A stretch of DNA of 64,000 nucleotides from Halalkalicoccus sp. CGA53 (GTDB lineage Archaea > Halobacteriota > Halobacteria > Halobacteriales > Halalkalicoccaceae), in assembly GCF_036429475.1 (NCBI RefSeq), contig NZ_CP144125.1, forward strand, positions 3,551,521 through 3,615,520, given 5' to 3'. Position 1 is the first letter of the stretch. The number at the start of each line of letters is the position of its first letter. Below the pieces are notes generated by a model. That model did not search any database. It saw only the letters and a program-made list of their open reading frames with translations, and had not been told where the DNA came from. Shown here one piece after another: positions 33,718-42,021 of the stretch. The position numbers and the translations under genes are program-made.

Positions 33718-35013
33718 TCAGACGTAGCCGAAGAGCGTCGCGAGGAGGACGAGCGTCCAGAGCGCAGTCCCCGCGAGCAGCATGTCGTTGAACCGGCTCT
33801 CGCGCGTCGCTCGTCTCGCGGCCCCCCCGGCGATCAACCCGAGGGCGACCACGACGAGCATCCGCTGGAGGACGACGTCGATCGGCAGCGAGTCGACGCC
33901 GACGATCCCGTAGTCGAGCCAGACCGCGAGCGAGAGCGAGAGCGAGGCGACGATCGCCGCGTCGATCCGACGTTCGAGGCCGGTCGCGATCGCGTAGGTA
34001 ACGAGCGGGATGCCGAGGGCGACGACGGGGTAGAGCAGCGCCGCGATCGCGTGCATCGAGAGCGTCTCGACGTGTCGTTCGAGCGCGATCCCCACGACGC
34101 GGACGCCGAGGAAGAGGGTGAGGATCGCCGCCGCAAGCAGCAGGTGACGGGGTTCGATCCGGTCGGTGACGGCGTGAATCCGGGCGCGGTCGACCGGCGT
34201 CAGGTGCTCGTCGATCGCTCGACTCGTCTCCGTCGAGGCGCGTCGACCAGCCGTCAGCCCGACCAGCGCGGGGGCGATCAGCAGTCCCACCAGGTCGACG
34301 AGCGTCGCCCAGCCGTCGGCGTCCGAGGGGCCGGCGTTCTCCAGGTTGATCCGGGTCACGTCCGACTGGTTGTCCACCTGTGGCAGCGACATGAAGTCGC
34401 GTTCGATGGAGAGCTGGGCGGCTTCGACGCCGTCGACGCGGTGACGGAGGGTGAACCAGTCGAAGTGTTCGGTGTGCGCCTGCATGGCGACCCACCGGTC
34501 CTCGCTGTTCGGCGCCTCGTAGAGCCGGATGTGCATCCGGTGGCCGTAGTAGTCGCCGTCCTCGAGCTGGAGCGTCTCCGTCACCCAGCGCCCCTCGCCG
34601 TCGCCCGGGTCGACGAAGGCGTACCTGGTGGTGCCGGCGGCCTCGCCCCACTCGGTCCCGGTCGCGTGGTGGCCCTCGTCCGCGAGGAACGAGTAGGTGC
34701 CGGGCTCGGCGTCCTCGTGGTCCTCGTCGAGCTCCTCCCACTCCGTCTCGCCCTCCTCGGTCAGGAGACGGACCACCTCGTCGGTCTCACCCCGGACGAC
34801 GACGTTGATCGGGCTCCGCTTCTCGAACGACTCCCGCGCGTTCAGGTACGCCCAGAACGCGCTCTCCGACCCCTCGAACTGGACGAGGTCGGGTCCCTCG
34901 TCCTCCTCGGGGAGGACGTCGCTGGTCGATGGGGAGGTGAACAGCGAGGGGCCGCCGACGAACGCGAACGCGATCGTGACCAGCACGAGGGCGACGACGG
35001 CAGAGCGACGCAT
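33718..35013 (-). CDS. Haloarchaeal membrane protein with extracellular N-terminal domain
   Basis: A 431-residue protein. The N-terminus (RRSAVVALVLVTIAFAFVGG) is a signal or anchor. About 200 acidic extracytoplasmic residues follow, then about six membrane segments from residue 240 on, beginning GWATLVDLVGLLIAPALVGL. I do not recognise a family. The soluble part has a Trp/Tyr/His-rich middle (YYGHRMHIRLYEAP) that may bind a ligand. A CTATATATC TATA box lies 24-33 bases before the ATG, so the message is probably nearly leaderless. Confidence 0.7.
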   Translation of the reverse strand: MRRSAVVALVLVTIAFAFVGGPSLFTSPSTSDVLPEEDEGPDLVQFEGSESAFWAYLNARESFEKRSPINVVVRGETDEVVRLLTEEGETEWEELDEDHEDAEPGTYSFLADEGHHATGTEWGEAAGTTRYAFVDPGDGEGRWVTETLQLEDGDYYGHRMHIRLYEAPNSEDRWVAMQAHTEHFDWFTLRHRVDGVEAAQLSIERDFMSLPQVDNQSDVTRINLENAGPSDADGWATLVDLVGLLIAPALVGLTAGRRASTETSRAIDEHLTPVDRARIHAVTDRIEPRHLLLAAAILTLFLGVRVVGIALERHVETLSMHAIAALLYPVVALGIPLVTYAIATGLERRIDAAIVASLSLSLAVWLDYGIVGVDSLPIDVVLQRMLVVVALGLIAGGAARRATRESRFNDMLLAGTALWTLVLLATLFGYV

Positions 35014-35036
35014 GTCCCGTCGGTTCAGGGGTACGT

Positions 35037-35046
35037 GATATATAGG
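35037..35046 (-). promoter_or_regulatory. TATA box for the 33718 membrane-protein gene
   Basis: CTATATATCA on the minus strand, 24-33 bases before the start codon at 35013. Confidence 0.55.
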
Positions 35047-35076
35047 TTGCCGATTCGACGACCCGGCCGGCCGACC

Positions 35077-35313
35077 TCAGTCGTCGGCGGGGGTCGGTGT
35101 GGGTGGCGAAGCGGGTGTCTCCCGAGTCGACGAGGGGGTCGGGTGATCGCGACGGGCGCGGACGAACAGCGCGTGGGTCATGATCGCGATGGCGAGACCC
35201 GCCCCGATCGGGACGGCGATCGAGAGCGAAACGCCCGCGAGCGCGAGCGGGCCCGAAACCCCGAGCAGGGTCAGCGGGATGAACAGGAGCACGAGATCGT
35301 GATACTGAGTCAT
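35077..35313 (-). CDS. Small two-helix membrane protein
   Basis: About 78 residues: MTQYHDLVLLFIPLTLLGVS plus a second hydrophobic helix (GAGLAIAIMTHALFVRAR) and a hydrophilic, Thr/Pro-rich tail. This type of short two-helix protein is common in haloarchaea and has no assigned role. A GTG nine bases upstream is possible, but the ATG at 35313 gives the better start. A perfect inverted repeat ends directly at the start codon, suggesting tight repression. Confidence 0.65.
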   Translation of the reverse strand: MTQYHDLVLLFIPLTLLGVSGPLALAGVSLSIAVPIGAGLAIAIMTHALFVRARRDHPTPSSTRETPASPPTPTPADD

Positions 35314-35339
35314 ACTAATCACCTAGTATGTGGATTAGT
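35314..35339 (-). promoter_or_regulatory. Putative operator: inverted repeat at the start of the small membrane-protein gene
   Basis: ACTAATC (35314-35320) and GATTAGT (35333-35339) are exact reverse complements around 12 bases. The repeat lies immediately before the ATG and overlaps the only TATA-like segment (CATACTAGG on the minus strand). A bound protein there would block transcription start. Confidence 0.5.
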
Positions 35340-35626
35340 CACTTAGTTCTTGCGCCAGAGATCCGTGTGGTGAACTGTTCAGTCAGTCGTACCGTACACT
35401 CAAACAGCTAGTGGGTTTCTCATACCTTATCGTTCGCTCCTCGCCGTCGCGGCTCGGGGCCGAGGTCGGTCCTGATTCTCCCCGAGAGCCACCGAGCCCG
35501 GACCATCGGTGTGTATTAGGCGGGACGGGCCGATACCCGAGACATGCCCGTCGAACGCAACGGTTCCACCCTCCGGTACCCACAGCCCACCGCTCGCGCC
35601 CGACTCGTCGACCGGTCGGACGACGC
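35340..35626. other. Intergenic stretch before the CDP-alcohol phosphotransferase gene
   Basis: With the operator this makes 313 bases without a gene. It contains an A/T-rich patch near 35391-35430 and GTGTATTAGG near 35511, either of which could be a promoter. No reading frame with a family resemblance was seen. Confidence 0.4.
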
Positions 35627-36235
35627 ATGACGCTCGATCAGCTCAGAGAGGTCTCCGACCGCGCGATCGTCCCGTTCGTCGCGATCGCCGAACGGCTCGG
35701 ACTCACACCGAACGTCGTCACGACGGTCGCGTTCGCCGTCGCGGTCGTCGCGAGCGTCTTACTGTACGTCGCGGGGAGCGACCCGATGTGGTACCTCCCG
35801 GCCGGCCTGCTCGTCCTGGTGAGCGGCCTGCTCGACGTGCTCGACGGGGCGCTCGCACGCGAGACGGGGACCACTTCGGAGGCGGGCGACTTCCTCGACC
35901 ACGCCCTCGACCGCTACGGCGACGTCGTCATCCTCGGGGGGCTCACCCTCGGCGTCGAACAGTACGTCCTCGGGCTGCTCGCGATCACCGGCGTGTTGCT
36001 GACGGCGTACCTCGGGACGCAGGCACAGGCGGTCGGCCTCGGTCGGATCTACGGCGGCTTGCTGGGGAGGGCGGACATCCTCGTCCTCGTCGGGGTAACG
36101 AGCATCCTCGCGACCTGGGTGCGCGTCGAGGTCGCCGGACTCACCGTCGTCGGCCTGTTGCTCGCCCTCTTCGCGGTCGTGAGCCACGTGACGGCGCTCC
36201 AGCGGTTCGCCTGGGCCTGGCGCGACCTCCGGTGA
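35627..36235 (+). CDS. CDP-alcohol phosphatidyltransferase family protein
   Basis: A 202-residue membrane enzyme with the complete family motif DG-x2-AR-x8-G-x3-D-x3-D, read here as DGALARETGTTSEAG followed by DFLDHALD, at about residues 70-92. It has about six hydrophobic segments. Such enzymes transfer a phospho-alcohol from a CDP-lipid and make archaeal phospholipid head groups. The exact alcohol is not predictable. The start MTLDQLREVSDRAIV at 35627 is preferred over a longer frame with no conserved character. Confidence 0.9.
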   Translation: MTLDQLREVSDRAIVPFVAIAERLGLTPNVVTTVAFAVAVVASVLLYVAGSDPMWYLPAGLLVLVSGLLDVLDGALARETGTTSEAGDFLDHALDRYGDVVILGGLTLGVEQYVLGLLAITGVLLTAYLGTQAQAVGLGRIYGGLLGRADILVLVGVTSILATWVRVEVAGLTVVGLLLALFAVVSHVTALQRFAWAWRDLR

Positions 36236-36361
36236 GTCGGGCCGATCCCACCTCGGTGAAACGTCCTGAAACGAGATAGACGCGGGCTAATACCGTGCAG
36301 GATTCCTGAACCGTGAATTAAGTACCGCGTAAGTATGTGCTGAGCCGCTCATAACTGGAGT

Positions 36362-37201
36362 ATGAAACGTCGGGCCCTCCTTACCACCGCAGGTCTCGGT
36401 CTGGTCGGTGTCGCAGGATGTGTCGCAGACGACGCCGGGAGCGGATCGGGCGGGAACAGCAGCGACGACCCGGAGGAGACGCCGACCGAGACGCCGGACC
36501 GGGACGACGAGGGGAACGACGACGCGGAAGACGACGGGGACGACAACGGTGACGAGGAGGGCGAAGCCGACGACGACGGGGCGGCAGACGACGAACAGGT
36601 CGGCGACGGCGACGGCGGCGAGACCGACAACACCCCGTCCGGAAGCGCCGCCGCCCGGGACGTGATGGTCCAGCCGCGGATGGGCGATCCGGCCGAGGCC
36701 ACCGCGACGATCGTCGAGTTCACGGACCCGGCGTGTGACGTCTGCCGGTCGTTTCACGCCCGCACGTTCCCGCAGGTCGTCGAGGAGCTGGTCGAGCCGG
36801 GCGATGCGGCGTACGTGGCCCGGGTCTACCCCACGGGTCGGGGGATCTGGCCCGAGGTCGCCTCGAAGGCGCTGCTCGCCACCTGGGACCAGCAGGGGGA
36901 GGTCTTCTGGGAGCTGTTGCACTTCTACTTCCAGAACCAGAACTCGCTCAACCGGAACAACATCGACGACCGAACCCGGGAGTTCCTCGCGGAGTTCGAC
37001 GGGGTCGACGGCGACGAAGTGGTGCAAGCGGCCCGCGGCGGCGAGTACGACGAAGCGTTCGACGTGAACGTCAGCGCCGGGCAGAACGCCGGAACCGGGC
37101 GGACGACGCCGTCGTTCTACCTCTTCCGCGACGGACAGTACGTCACCCGCGTGACGGGCCACCAGAACGTGCGCGTGTTCAGGAGCGCGCTGGAGCTGTA
37201 A
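36362..37201 (+). CDS. DsbA/thioredoxin-like lipoprotein
   Basis: A 279-residue exported protein. A twin-arginine-like start (MKRRALLTTAGLGL) leads into a lipobox GVAGC, then an extremely acidic linker of about 75 residues. The thioredoxin fold begins around residue 100 with ATIVEFTDPACDVCRSF, whose C125-x-x-C128 is the redox pair; GRTTPSFYLFRDG supplies the cis-Pro. It probably makes or repairs disulfides at the cell surface. The TAA shares its last A with the ATG of the CxxC membrane-protein gene, suggesting a redox pair. Confidence 0.88.
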   Translation: MKRRALLTTAGLGLVGVAGCVADDAGSGSGGNSSDDPEETPTETPDRDDEGNDDAEDDGDDNGDEEGEADDDGAADDEQVGDGDGGETDNTPSGSAAARDVMVQPRMGDPAEATATIVEFTDPACDVCRSFHARTFPQVVEELVEPGDAAYVARVYPTGRGIWPEVASKALLATWDQQGEVFWELLHFYFQNQNSLNRNNIDDRTREFLAEFDGVDGDEVVQAARGGEYDEAFDVNVSAGQNAGTGRTTPSFYLFRDGQYVTRVTGHQNVRVFRSALEL

Positions 37202-37791
37202 TGGTCTCCTGGCTCCCCACCCGGGCGGCGGACTGGCGCGTCACGGGCCGTGCGGTCGGCCTCGTCCTCACGATCCCGATGTACGCCGCGCTCGCGGTCG
37301 TCGCCGGACTCGTCGGCCTGACCACACTGGTCGTCGCGGAGAACGTCCCGCTCGTCCGCGACCTGGTGATCTCCGGGCCGCTCCCGATGGACGCGCGGTT
37401 CGAGCTGTTCACGTCGCTGTACCCGTTCGTCGGTGGGATGACCGATCCCCTCGCTGAGGCGATACTCCTCGTGATGAGCGCGCTCATCGGGATCAACCTC
37501 GCGGTGCTCGTCTACCACCTCAGAGAGCACGACGTCTCGCTCTCCGGGGGCTCGGGCAGTATCGGCGCGGTGACGCTCGGCGCGCTCGGTGCCGGCTGTG
37601 CAGCGTGTGGCTCCGTGTTGCTGATGGGCGTCCTCGGGCTGTTCGGCGCGACCGGGCTCGTCGCGCTCATGCCCTACGACGGCTACGAGCTGACGGTGCT
37701 CGCAGTCGCGGCGCTCGTGCTCTCGACGGTCTGGCTCGCGAAGGGGATGCGTGGCGGGGAGATCCGCGGCTGTCCGGTCGATCCACGGTGA
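37201..37791 (+). CDS. Membrane protein with intramembrane CxxC
   Basis: A 196-residue protein with about five hydrophobic segments. Helix 4 carries GAGCAACGSVLLMGVLG (Cys133 and Cys136), placing a CxxC inside the membrane, a layout that could pass electrons like DsbB or VKOR although it is not obviously either family. It overlaps the upstream DsbA-like gene by one base, so the two are surely co-expressed. The C-terminus (RGGEIRGCPVDPR) carries one more Cys. Confidence 0.75.
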   Translation: MVSWLPTRAADWRVTGRAVGLVLTIPMYAALAVVAGLVGLTTLVVAENVPLVRDLVISGPLPMDARFELFTSLYPFVGGMTDPLAEAILLVMSALIGINLAVLVYHLREHDVSLSGGSGSIGAVTLGALGAGCAACGSVLLMGVLGLFGATGLVALMPYDGYELTVLAVAALVLSTVWLAKGMRGGEIRGCPVDPR

Positions 37792-37853
37792 GCGCTCGAC
37801 GGCCGACCGGGCCAAACTATATGGCCGCCATCGACGTGTGACGAACGACTACG

Positions 37854-39086
37854 ATGGAGTATCCAGATCCGAGTCACGGACCCCGGCTCCTCGTCTCCCC
37901 CGGGAAAGTCGCGATAGGGACGGGTGCGGTCGAACGCGCCGGGGAGTACGCCTTCCTCTACGGACGACGGGCGCTCGTGGTCGCGACCGAGCAGATCTTC
38001 GAGATCCACGGCGACCGCCTCCTCTCGGTGCTCGACGACGCGGGGGTGGAGGTCGTCACGTACACCTCGGTCCAGCCGGACCCGACCGTCGAGAACATCG
38101 AGGCGGCCCACGAGCGCTGGGAGTCCGAAGGCTGTGACGTGATCGTCACGCTCGGCGGTGGGTCGTCGATCGACGCCGGCAAGGGCGTCGGCATCCTCGC
38201 GACGAACGACGGGGAGCTCCGCGACTTCGGCGTCGACCGCGCGGGCTACGAGGGCGTCCCGAACCCGACGCCGCCGCTGATCGCGGTGAACACGACGACG
38301 GGAACCGGGAGCGAGGCGACCCGGTCGGTCGTCGTCACCGACGAGGCGAACGCGACGAAGTTCCTGATCGTCTCCCAGAACGTCGTCCCGGACGTCGCGA
38401 TCGAGGACCCCGAACTCGTCCGCAGCTTACCGAGGAGCCACACCGCGTTCACGGGGATCGACGCGCTCACGCACGCGATCGAGGCGTTCGTCTCCGTGAA
38501 GGCCTACAGCGTCTCCGACGACTTCGCGCGCAACGCCATCCGCCGGATCGCCGACTCGTTCGCGAAGTCCTGGGCGAACGGCGACGACCTCGAGGCGCGT
38601 TCGGAGATGCTCGTCGCTCAGCTCCAGGCCGGACAGGCGTTCACGAACTCCTCCGTCGCGCTCGTCCACGGGATGGCCCGTCCGCTCGGCGCACAGCTCC
38701 ACCTCCCACACGGCCTCGCGAACGCGATCCTCCTGCCGTACGTCATGGAGTTCTCGGCGATGGCCGCACCGGAGAAGTACGCGGAGATCGCCCGGATCTT
38801 CGAGATCGCGGGCGAGGAGACGCCCGACAGGGTCGCGGCGGACCTCGCGAGCGAGGCGGTGCTCGACCTCTGTGCGGACGTCTCGCTCACCTCGTATCTC
38901 GACGAGTTTGGCGAGATACCGACGCGCGAGGGGTACCTGGAGGTCGTCCCGAAGATGGCACAGGACGCCCTCGACTCCGGCTCGCCCGAGAACAACCCGC
39001 GAAAGCCGACGAAGGCGGAGATCGAGGCGCTGTTCACCGTCGTCTACGACGACGCGCTCGATCCGGAGGGGCCCCGTCGGTCGTAG
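37854..39086 (+). CDS. Iron-containing alcohol dehydrogenase
   Basis: A 410-residue group III alcohol dehydrogenase. The nucleotide-binding site is VIVTLGGGSSIDAGKGVGI, followed by NTTTGTGSEATRSVVVTD. Metal ligands sit in TGIDALTHAIEAFVS and ALVHGMARPLGAQLHLPHG, and the nearby LANAILLPYVMEF is typical. It interconverts alcohols and aldehydes with NAD(P). Full length. It lies 62 bases after the CxxC membrane gene but belongs to a different function. Confidence 0.92.
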   Translation: MEYPDPSHGPRLLVSPGKVAIGTGAVERAGEYAFLYGRRALVVATEQIFEIHGDRLLSVLDDAGVEVVTYTSVQPDPTVENIEAAHERWESEGCDVIVTLGGGSSIDAGKGVGILATNDGELRDFGVDRAGYEGVPNPTPPLIAVNTTTGTGSEATRSVVVTDEANATKFLIVSQNVVPDVAIEDPELVRSLPRSHTAFTGIDALTHAIEAFVSVKAYSVSDDFARNAIRRIADSFAKSWANGDDLEARSEMLVAQLQAGQAFTNSSVALVHGMARPLGAQLHLPHGLANAILLPYVMEFSAMAAPEKYAEIARIFEIAGEETPDRVAADLASEAVLDLCADVSLTSYLDEFGEIPTREGYLEVVPKMAQDALDSGSPENNPRKPTKAEIEALFTVVYDDALDPEGPRRS

Positions 39087-39120
39087 GTCGGAGCGGTCGT
39101 GCGGGGTCGAACCGAGCCGT

Positions 39121-39234
39121 CTATACGGCGTCGTCCGTCGGACAGTGTGGACAGGGGTCGATACGGAGGAGCTTCCCGCAGCCCTCGCAGTACCACTTCG
39201 GATACTGGCGGTCGGGGTGGTTCGACGCTGCCAT
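39121..39234 (-). CDS. 37-residue zinc-ribbon protein
   Basis: Starting at the ATG at 39234, the product is a tiny protein with two knuckles: WYCEGCGKLL and DPCPHCPTD, a CxxC-x9-CxxC zinc ribbon. A TATA box GTTTATAAC lies 21-30 bases before the ATG, so the message is leaderless and the short start is supported. Longer in-frame extension upstream is not conserved in character. Role unknown; such mini-zinc fingers may bind proteins or RNA. Confidence 0.7.
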   Translation of the reverse strand: MAASNHPDRQYPKWYCEGCGKLLRIDPCPHCPTDDAV

Positions 39235-39254
39235 GGTACGACGATGCACGGCCG

Positions 39255-39264
39255 AGTTATAAAC
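39255..39264 (-). promoter_or_regulatory. TATA box for the mini zinc-ribbon gene
   Basis: CGTTTATAAC on the minus strand, 21-30 bases before the ATG at 39234. Confidence 0.6.
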
Positions 39265-39353
39265 GACCGCCTTCCGGCGAAAGTGGTCCGGTCGGTCGGA
39301 GAGCGAGCGAACTGCTCCGATAGAGTTATCCGAGCGCACGAGAGCCACGACGG

Positions 39354-39770
39354 ATGGGCCGTCTCGAGTTCGACGTCGAAGGAACCGTGTTCCGTGGCGA
39401 GTTGCTCCCCGAGGAAGCGCCCGAGTCGGTCGCCGCCCTCCTCGACGTCTTACCTCACGAATCGACGCTCAAACACGTCCGGTGGAGCGGCCACGCGACC
39501 TGGGTGAACATCGACGAGGTCGACCTCCCCGAGATCCCGCGCGAGAACCACACCGTCTACCCCTCCCGGGGTGACGTGTTGCTCTATCCGGGATACAGGA
39601 ACGAACAGGAGATCCTGCTGGCCTGCGGGCCGACCTGTTTCAAGAGCCCCGCGGGCGAACTCGCGGGCAACCACGTCGCGACGCTTTCGGCAACCCGCGA
39701 TGAACTCAGAGCCCTCGAAGAGAGCACGCTCGAGGAGGGCGCGAAGTCGATCACGATCCGCGAGGCGTAG
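39354..39770 (+). CDS. DUF3830/cyclophilin-like family protein
   Basis: A 138-residue mostly-beta protein. The opening LEFDVEGTVFRGELLPEEAP and middle VKHVRWSGH-type stretch (STLKHVRWSGHATWVNIDE), then SRGDVLLYPGYRNEQEIL and a late NHVATLS, match the DUF3830 cyclophilin-like group, often found with peptidases or amidohydrolases. No catalytic residue can be assigned. It stands alone between divergent and unrelated genes. Confidence 0.75.
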   Translation: MGRLEFDVEGTVFRGELLPEEAPESVAALLDVLPHESTLKHVRWSGHATWVNIDEVDLPEIPRENHTVYPSRGDVLLYPGYRNEQEILLACGPTCFKSPAGELAGNHVATLSATRDELRALEESTLEEGAKSITIREA

Positions 39771-39843
39771 CGAAGCCGGCAATCGCATCGGAGAACCGTC
39801 ACGGCCTTGGGACCTGTCCTCGTAGACCGGACGAGCCTTCTCC

Positions 39844-41028
39844 ATGACGGCAACGGTGGGGTGGCGGTATCGTCAGACCGTCCTCGCGCTCTGTACGCTC
39901 GCGCTCTTCGCGACGATGGTCGCACGGCTGGCGATCAGTCCGCTCGTTCCCGCGATCACCGCGGAGTTCGGCGTCTCGAACGCCATCGTCGGCCTCGCGC
40001 TCACAGGGATGTGGCTGACCTACGGCCTCGCACAGTACCCGAGCGGCGTGCTCGCCGACCGCTACGGCGAACGGCCGGTGATCCTCGTCGCCGTCTTCGG
40101 AACCGCGCTCGGAAGCCTCCTGATCGCGCTCGCCCCGGGGTTCGTCCTCTTCGCGCTCGCGACGGTCGTCCTCGGCGCGCTCGCGGGGCTTCACTTCAGC
40201 GTCGCGACCACCCTGCTCACCCGGACCTACGACGAGGTCGGGACGGCGATCGGACTGCACACCCTCGGCGGCACCGGCGGTGGCCTGCTCGCGCCGATCC
40301 TCGCGGCCTGGATCGGCGCGCGCTACGGCTGGCGACTCGGGGTCGCCATCGGCGTCGTCGTCGCGGTCCCCGTCTTCGTCCTCTTCGCGTGGAAGATACG
40401 CCCCACCGAGCCACGACGACCCGGCCTCCGGGTCCGAGAACAGTTCGGGCTCGACCCGCTCAAACGAACGCTCTCGCGGCCCCAGATCGCCTTCACCGTC
40501 CTCCTCGCCGTGATCATCACCTTCGTCTGGCAGGGCCTGGCCTCGTTCCTCCCCACGTTCCTGATCGACCACCACGACCAGTCGGGCACGCTCGCTGCGA
40601 CCGTCTTCTCGGTCTTCTTCGTCGTCCAGGGCGTCGCGCAGGTCGGCGTCGGCTCCGTCTCGGACACCTACGGCCGCGATCCAGTGACGCTCGTCTGTCT
40701 CGGCCTCGCGGCCGCCGGCCTCCTCGGCCTCGTCGCCGCACCCAGCCTGGGTTGGGTGCTCGTCGCCGTCGTCCTCGTCGGCGTCGGCCTCAGCGCCTTC
40801 TCCGCGGTGATGGCCCGGTTCATGGACTGCTTCTCGAGCGAGGAGCGCGGCGCCGGCTTCGGACTCACCCAGGGGGTGAACATGGTGATATCCTCGTCGG
40901 GATCGGTCGTCGTCGGTGCGGTCGCCGACCTCGCGGGCTGGTCGGCCTCGTTCGGGGTTCTCACCGCGTTGCTCTCGCTCGCGTTCTGCGCGCTCGCCGC
41001 GAACGGGCTGCTGGGACTCGGCTACTGA
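39844..41028 (+). CDS. MFS transporter
   Basis: A 394-residue major facilitator with twelve hydrophobic segments and a loop 2-3 signature YPSGVLADRYGERPVI. It is paralogous to the MFS gene at 22791: RYGWRLGVAIGVVVAVPVF, LARFMD-like AVMARFMDCFSSEERGAGFG and the final GLLGLGY align without large gaps. Substrate unknown. Unlike its paralogue it has no regulator next to it. Confidence 0.88.
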   Translation: MTATVGWRYRQTVLALCTLALFATMVARLAISPLVPAITAEFGVSNAIVGLALTGMWLTYGLAQYPSGVLADRYGERPVILVAVFGTALGSLLIALAPGFVLFALATVVLGALAGLHFSVATTLLTRTYDEVGTAIGLHTLGGTGGGLLAPILAAWIGARYGWRLGVAIGVVVAVPVFVLFAWKIRPTEPRRPGLRVREQFGLDPLKRTLSRPQIAFTVLLAVIITFVWQGLASFLPTFLIDHHDQSGTLAATVFSVFFVVQGVAQVGVGSVSDTYGRDPVTLVCLGLAAAGLLGLVAAPSLGWVLVAVVLVGVGLSAFSAVMARFMDCFSSEERGAGFGLTQGVNMVISSSGSVVVGAVADLAGWSASFGVLTALLSLAFCALAANGLLGLGY

Positions 41029-41052
41029 CGTCCCGAACGCCACCGGAGGCCG

Positions 41053-41430
41053 TCACCGATCGCCGAGGAGCGCGCTCCCGACGACGACGAGCAACAGGAG
41101 GCAGACGAGGATCATCCCCCCCTGGGAGACCGCGGCGACCGTCGAGTCGACCGTCCCCCCGGTGAGGAGCGCGAGCACGTCCGGGAGACCGCGAGCGGAG
41201 CCGGCGATGCCGACGAGCGCGAGGGCTGCGATCCCGTAGCTCGCGAGTCGCGGCCTGTCCCGACGCCGTCCAGCGACCGCGAGAAGCGCGATCAGGAGAC
41301 CGAAGAACGCCGGGATGAGGGCCGTGACGCTCGCGAACCCGGAGAGGGTGTAGGAGCCGATACCCAGCACGACGAGGACGCCACCGGCGACGAGGCCGGC
41401 GGTCGGGACCGTGGTGGTCGTCTCTGCCAT
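41053..41430 (-). CDS. Small haloarchaeal membrane protein
   Basis: A 125-residue protein with four predicted membrane helices: GLVAGGVLVVLGIGSYTLSG, LIPAFFGLLIALLAVAG, LASYGIAALALVGIAGSA, and GGMILVCLLLLVVVGSALL. The start MAETTTTVPTAG at 41430 gives a proper N-terminus; an upstream in-frame ATG at 41535 is unlikely. I do not recognise a function. It is convergent with the MFS gene. Confidence 0.65.
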   Translation of the reverse strand: MAETTTTVPTAGLVAGGVLVVLGIGSYTLSGFASVTALIPAFFGLLIALLAVAGRRRDRPRLASYGIAALALVGIAGSARGLPDVLALLTGGTVDSTVAAVSQGGMILVCLLLLVVVGSALLGDR

Positions 41431-41537
41431 GGCCGACTCTCCGTTCGCGGGTCGCCTGTAGCTTACGGAGACCCGGGAGAGACGGACCAGCACACTCATT
41501 ACGATCAGGGCACCAGATACCGAAAACAGGGCCAACC

Positions 41538-41966
41538 ATGGAACTCTCAGACGACCTGCTGTGTCTGTTCAGCGCGCCGGTCGAGGAGCGAGCGGGATCG
41601 TACGTGATCGAGCTGCCCGAGCGGGAGGTCACGCTCGGGGAGACCGACGCGGACTCGGTGTACCGGGTCGCGGTCCTCGCGCGAGAGGCCGACGTGGCCG
41701 ACGGGGAGCGAGCGAGCGATCCCGACCGCCGAGAGGCGTCGGCGTCGCACGAGGGACCGACGCCGCCCGTCACCGAGGGCGACGAGCGGGTCGTCGACAT
41801 CGAGGGGATCGGCGAGCAGGGCGACGGCATCGCGCGCGTCGAGCGGGGATACGTCCTCATCGTGCCCGACACCGAGAAGGGCGAGCGCGTCACCGTCCGG
41901 GTCACCACCGTCCGGGAGAACGTCGCGTTCGCCGAGGTCACCGAGCGCGAAGAGTACTACGAGTGA
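41538..41966 (+). CDS. TRAM domain-containing protein
   Basis: A 142-residue protein. The C-terminal 60 residues form a TRAM domain (DIEGIGEQGDGIARVERGY, then VPDTEKGERVTVRVTTVREN), a small beta-barrel that binds RNA and is common as a short stand-alone chaperone in archaea. The N-terminus (MELSDDLLCLFSAPVEERAG) is a conserved extension of haloarchaeal TRAM proteins. An acidic linker joins the two parts. Likely an RNA chaperone. Confidence 0.85.
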   Translation: MELSDDLLCLFSAPVEERAGSYVIELPEREVTLGETDADSVYRVAVLAREADVADGERASDPDRREASASHEGPTPPVTEGDERVVDIEGIGEQGDGIARVERGYVLIVPDTEKGERVTVRVTTVRENVAFAEVTEREEYYE

Positions 41967-42021
41967 GCCGAACGGGGCGCGAGAGGACAGGTTCAAGCGG
42001 GGGGCGTGCGAACCGGTGACG

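Noticed and set aside
33611-34741. A 376-residue minus-strand frame overlapping the membrane protein at 33718
   Set aside because: Out of frame with the hydrophobic helices, Arg-rich, and extends into the end of the convergent aminotransferase gene.
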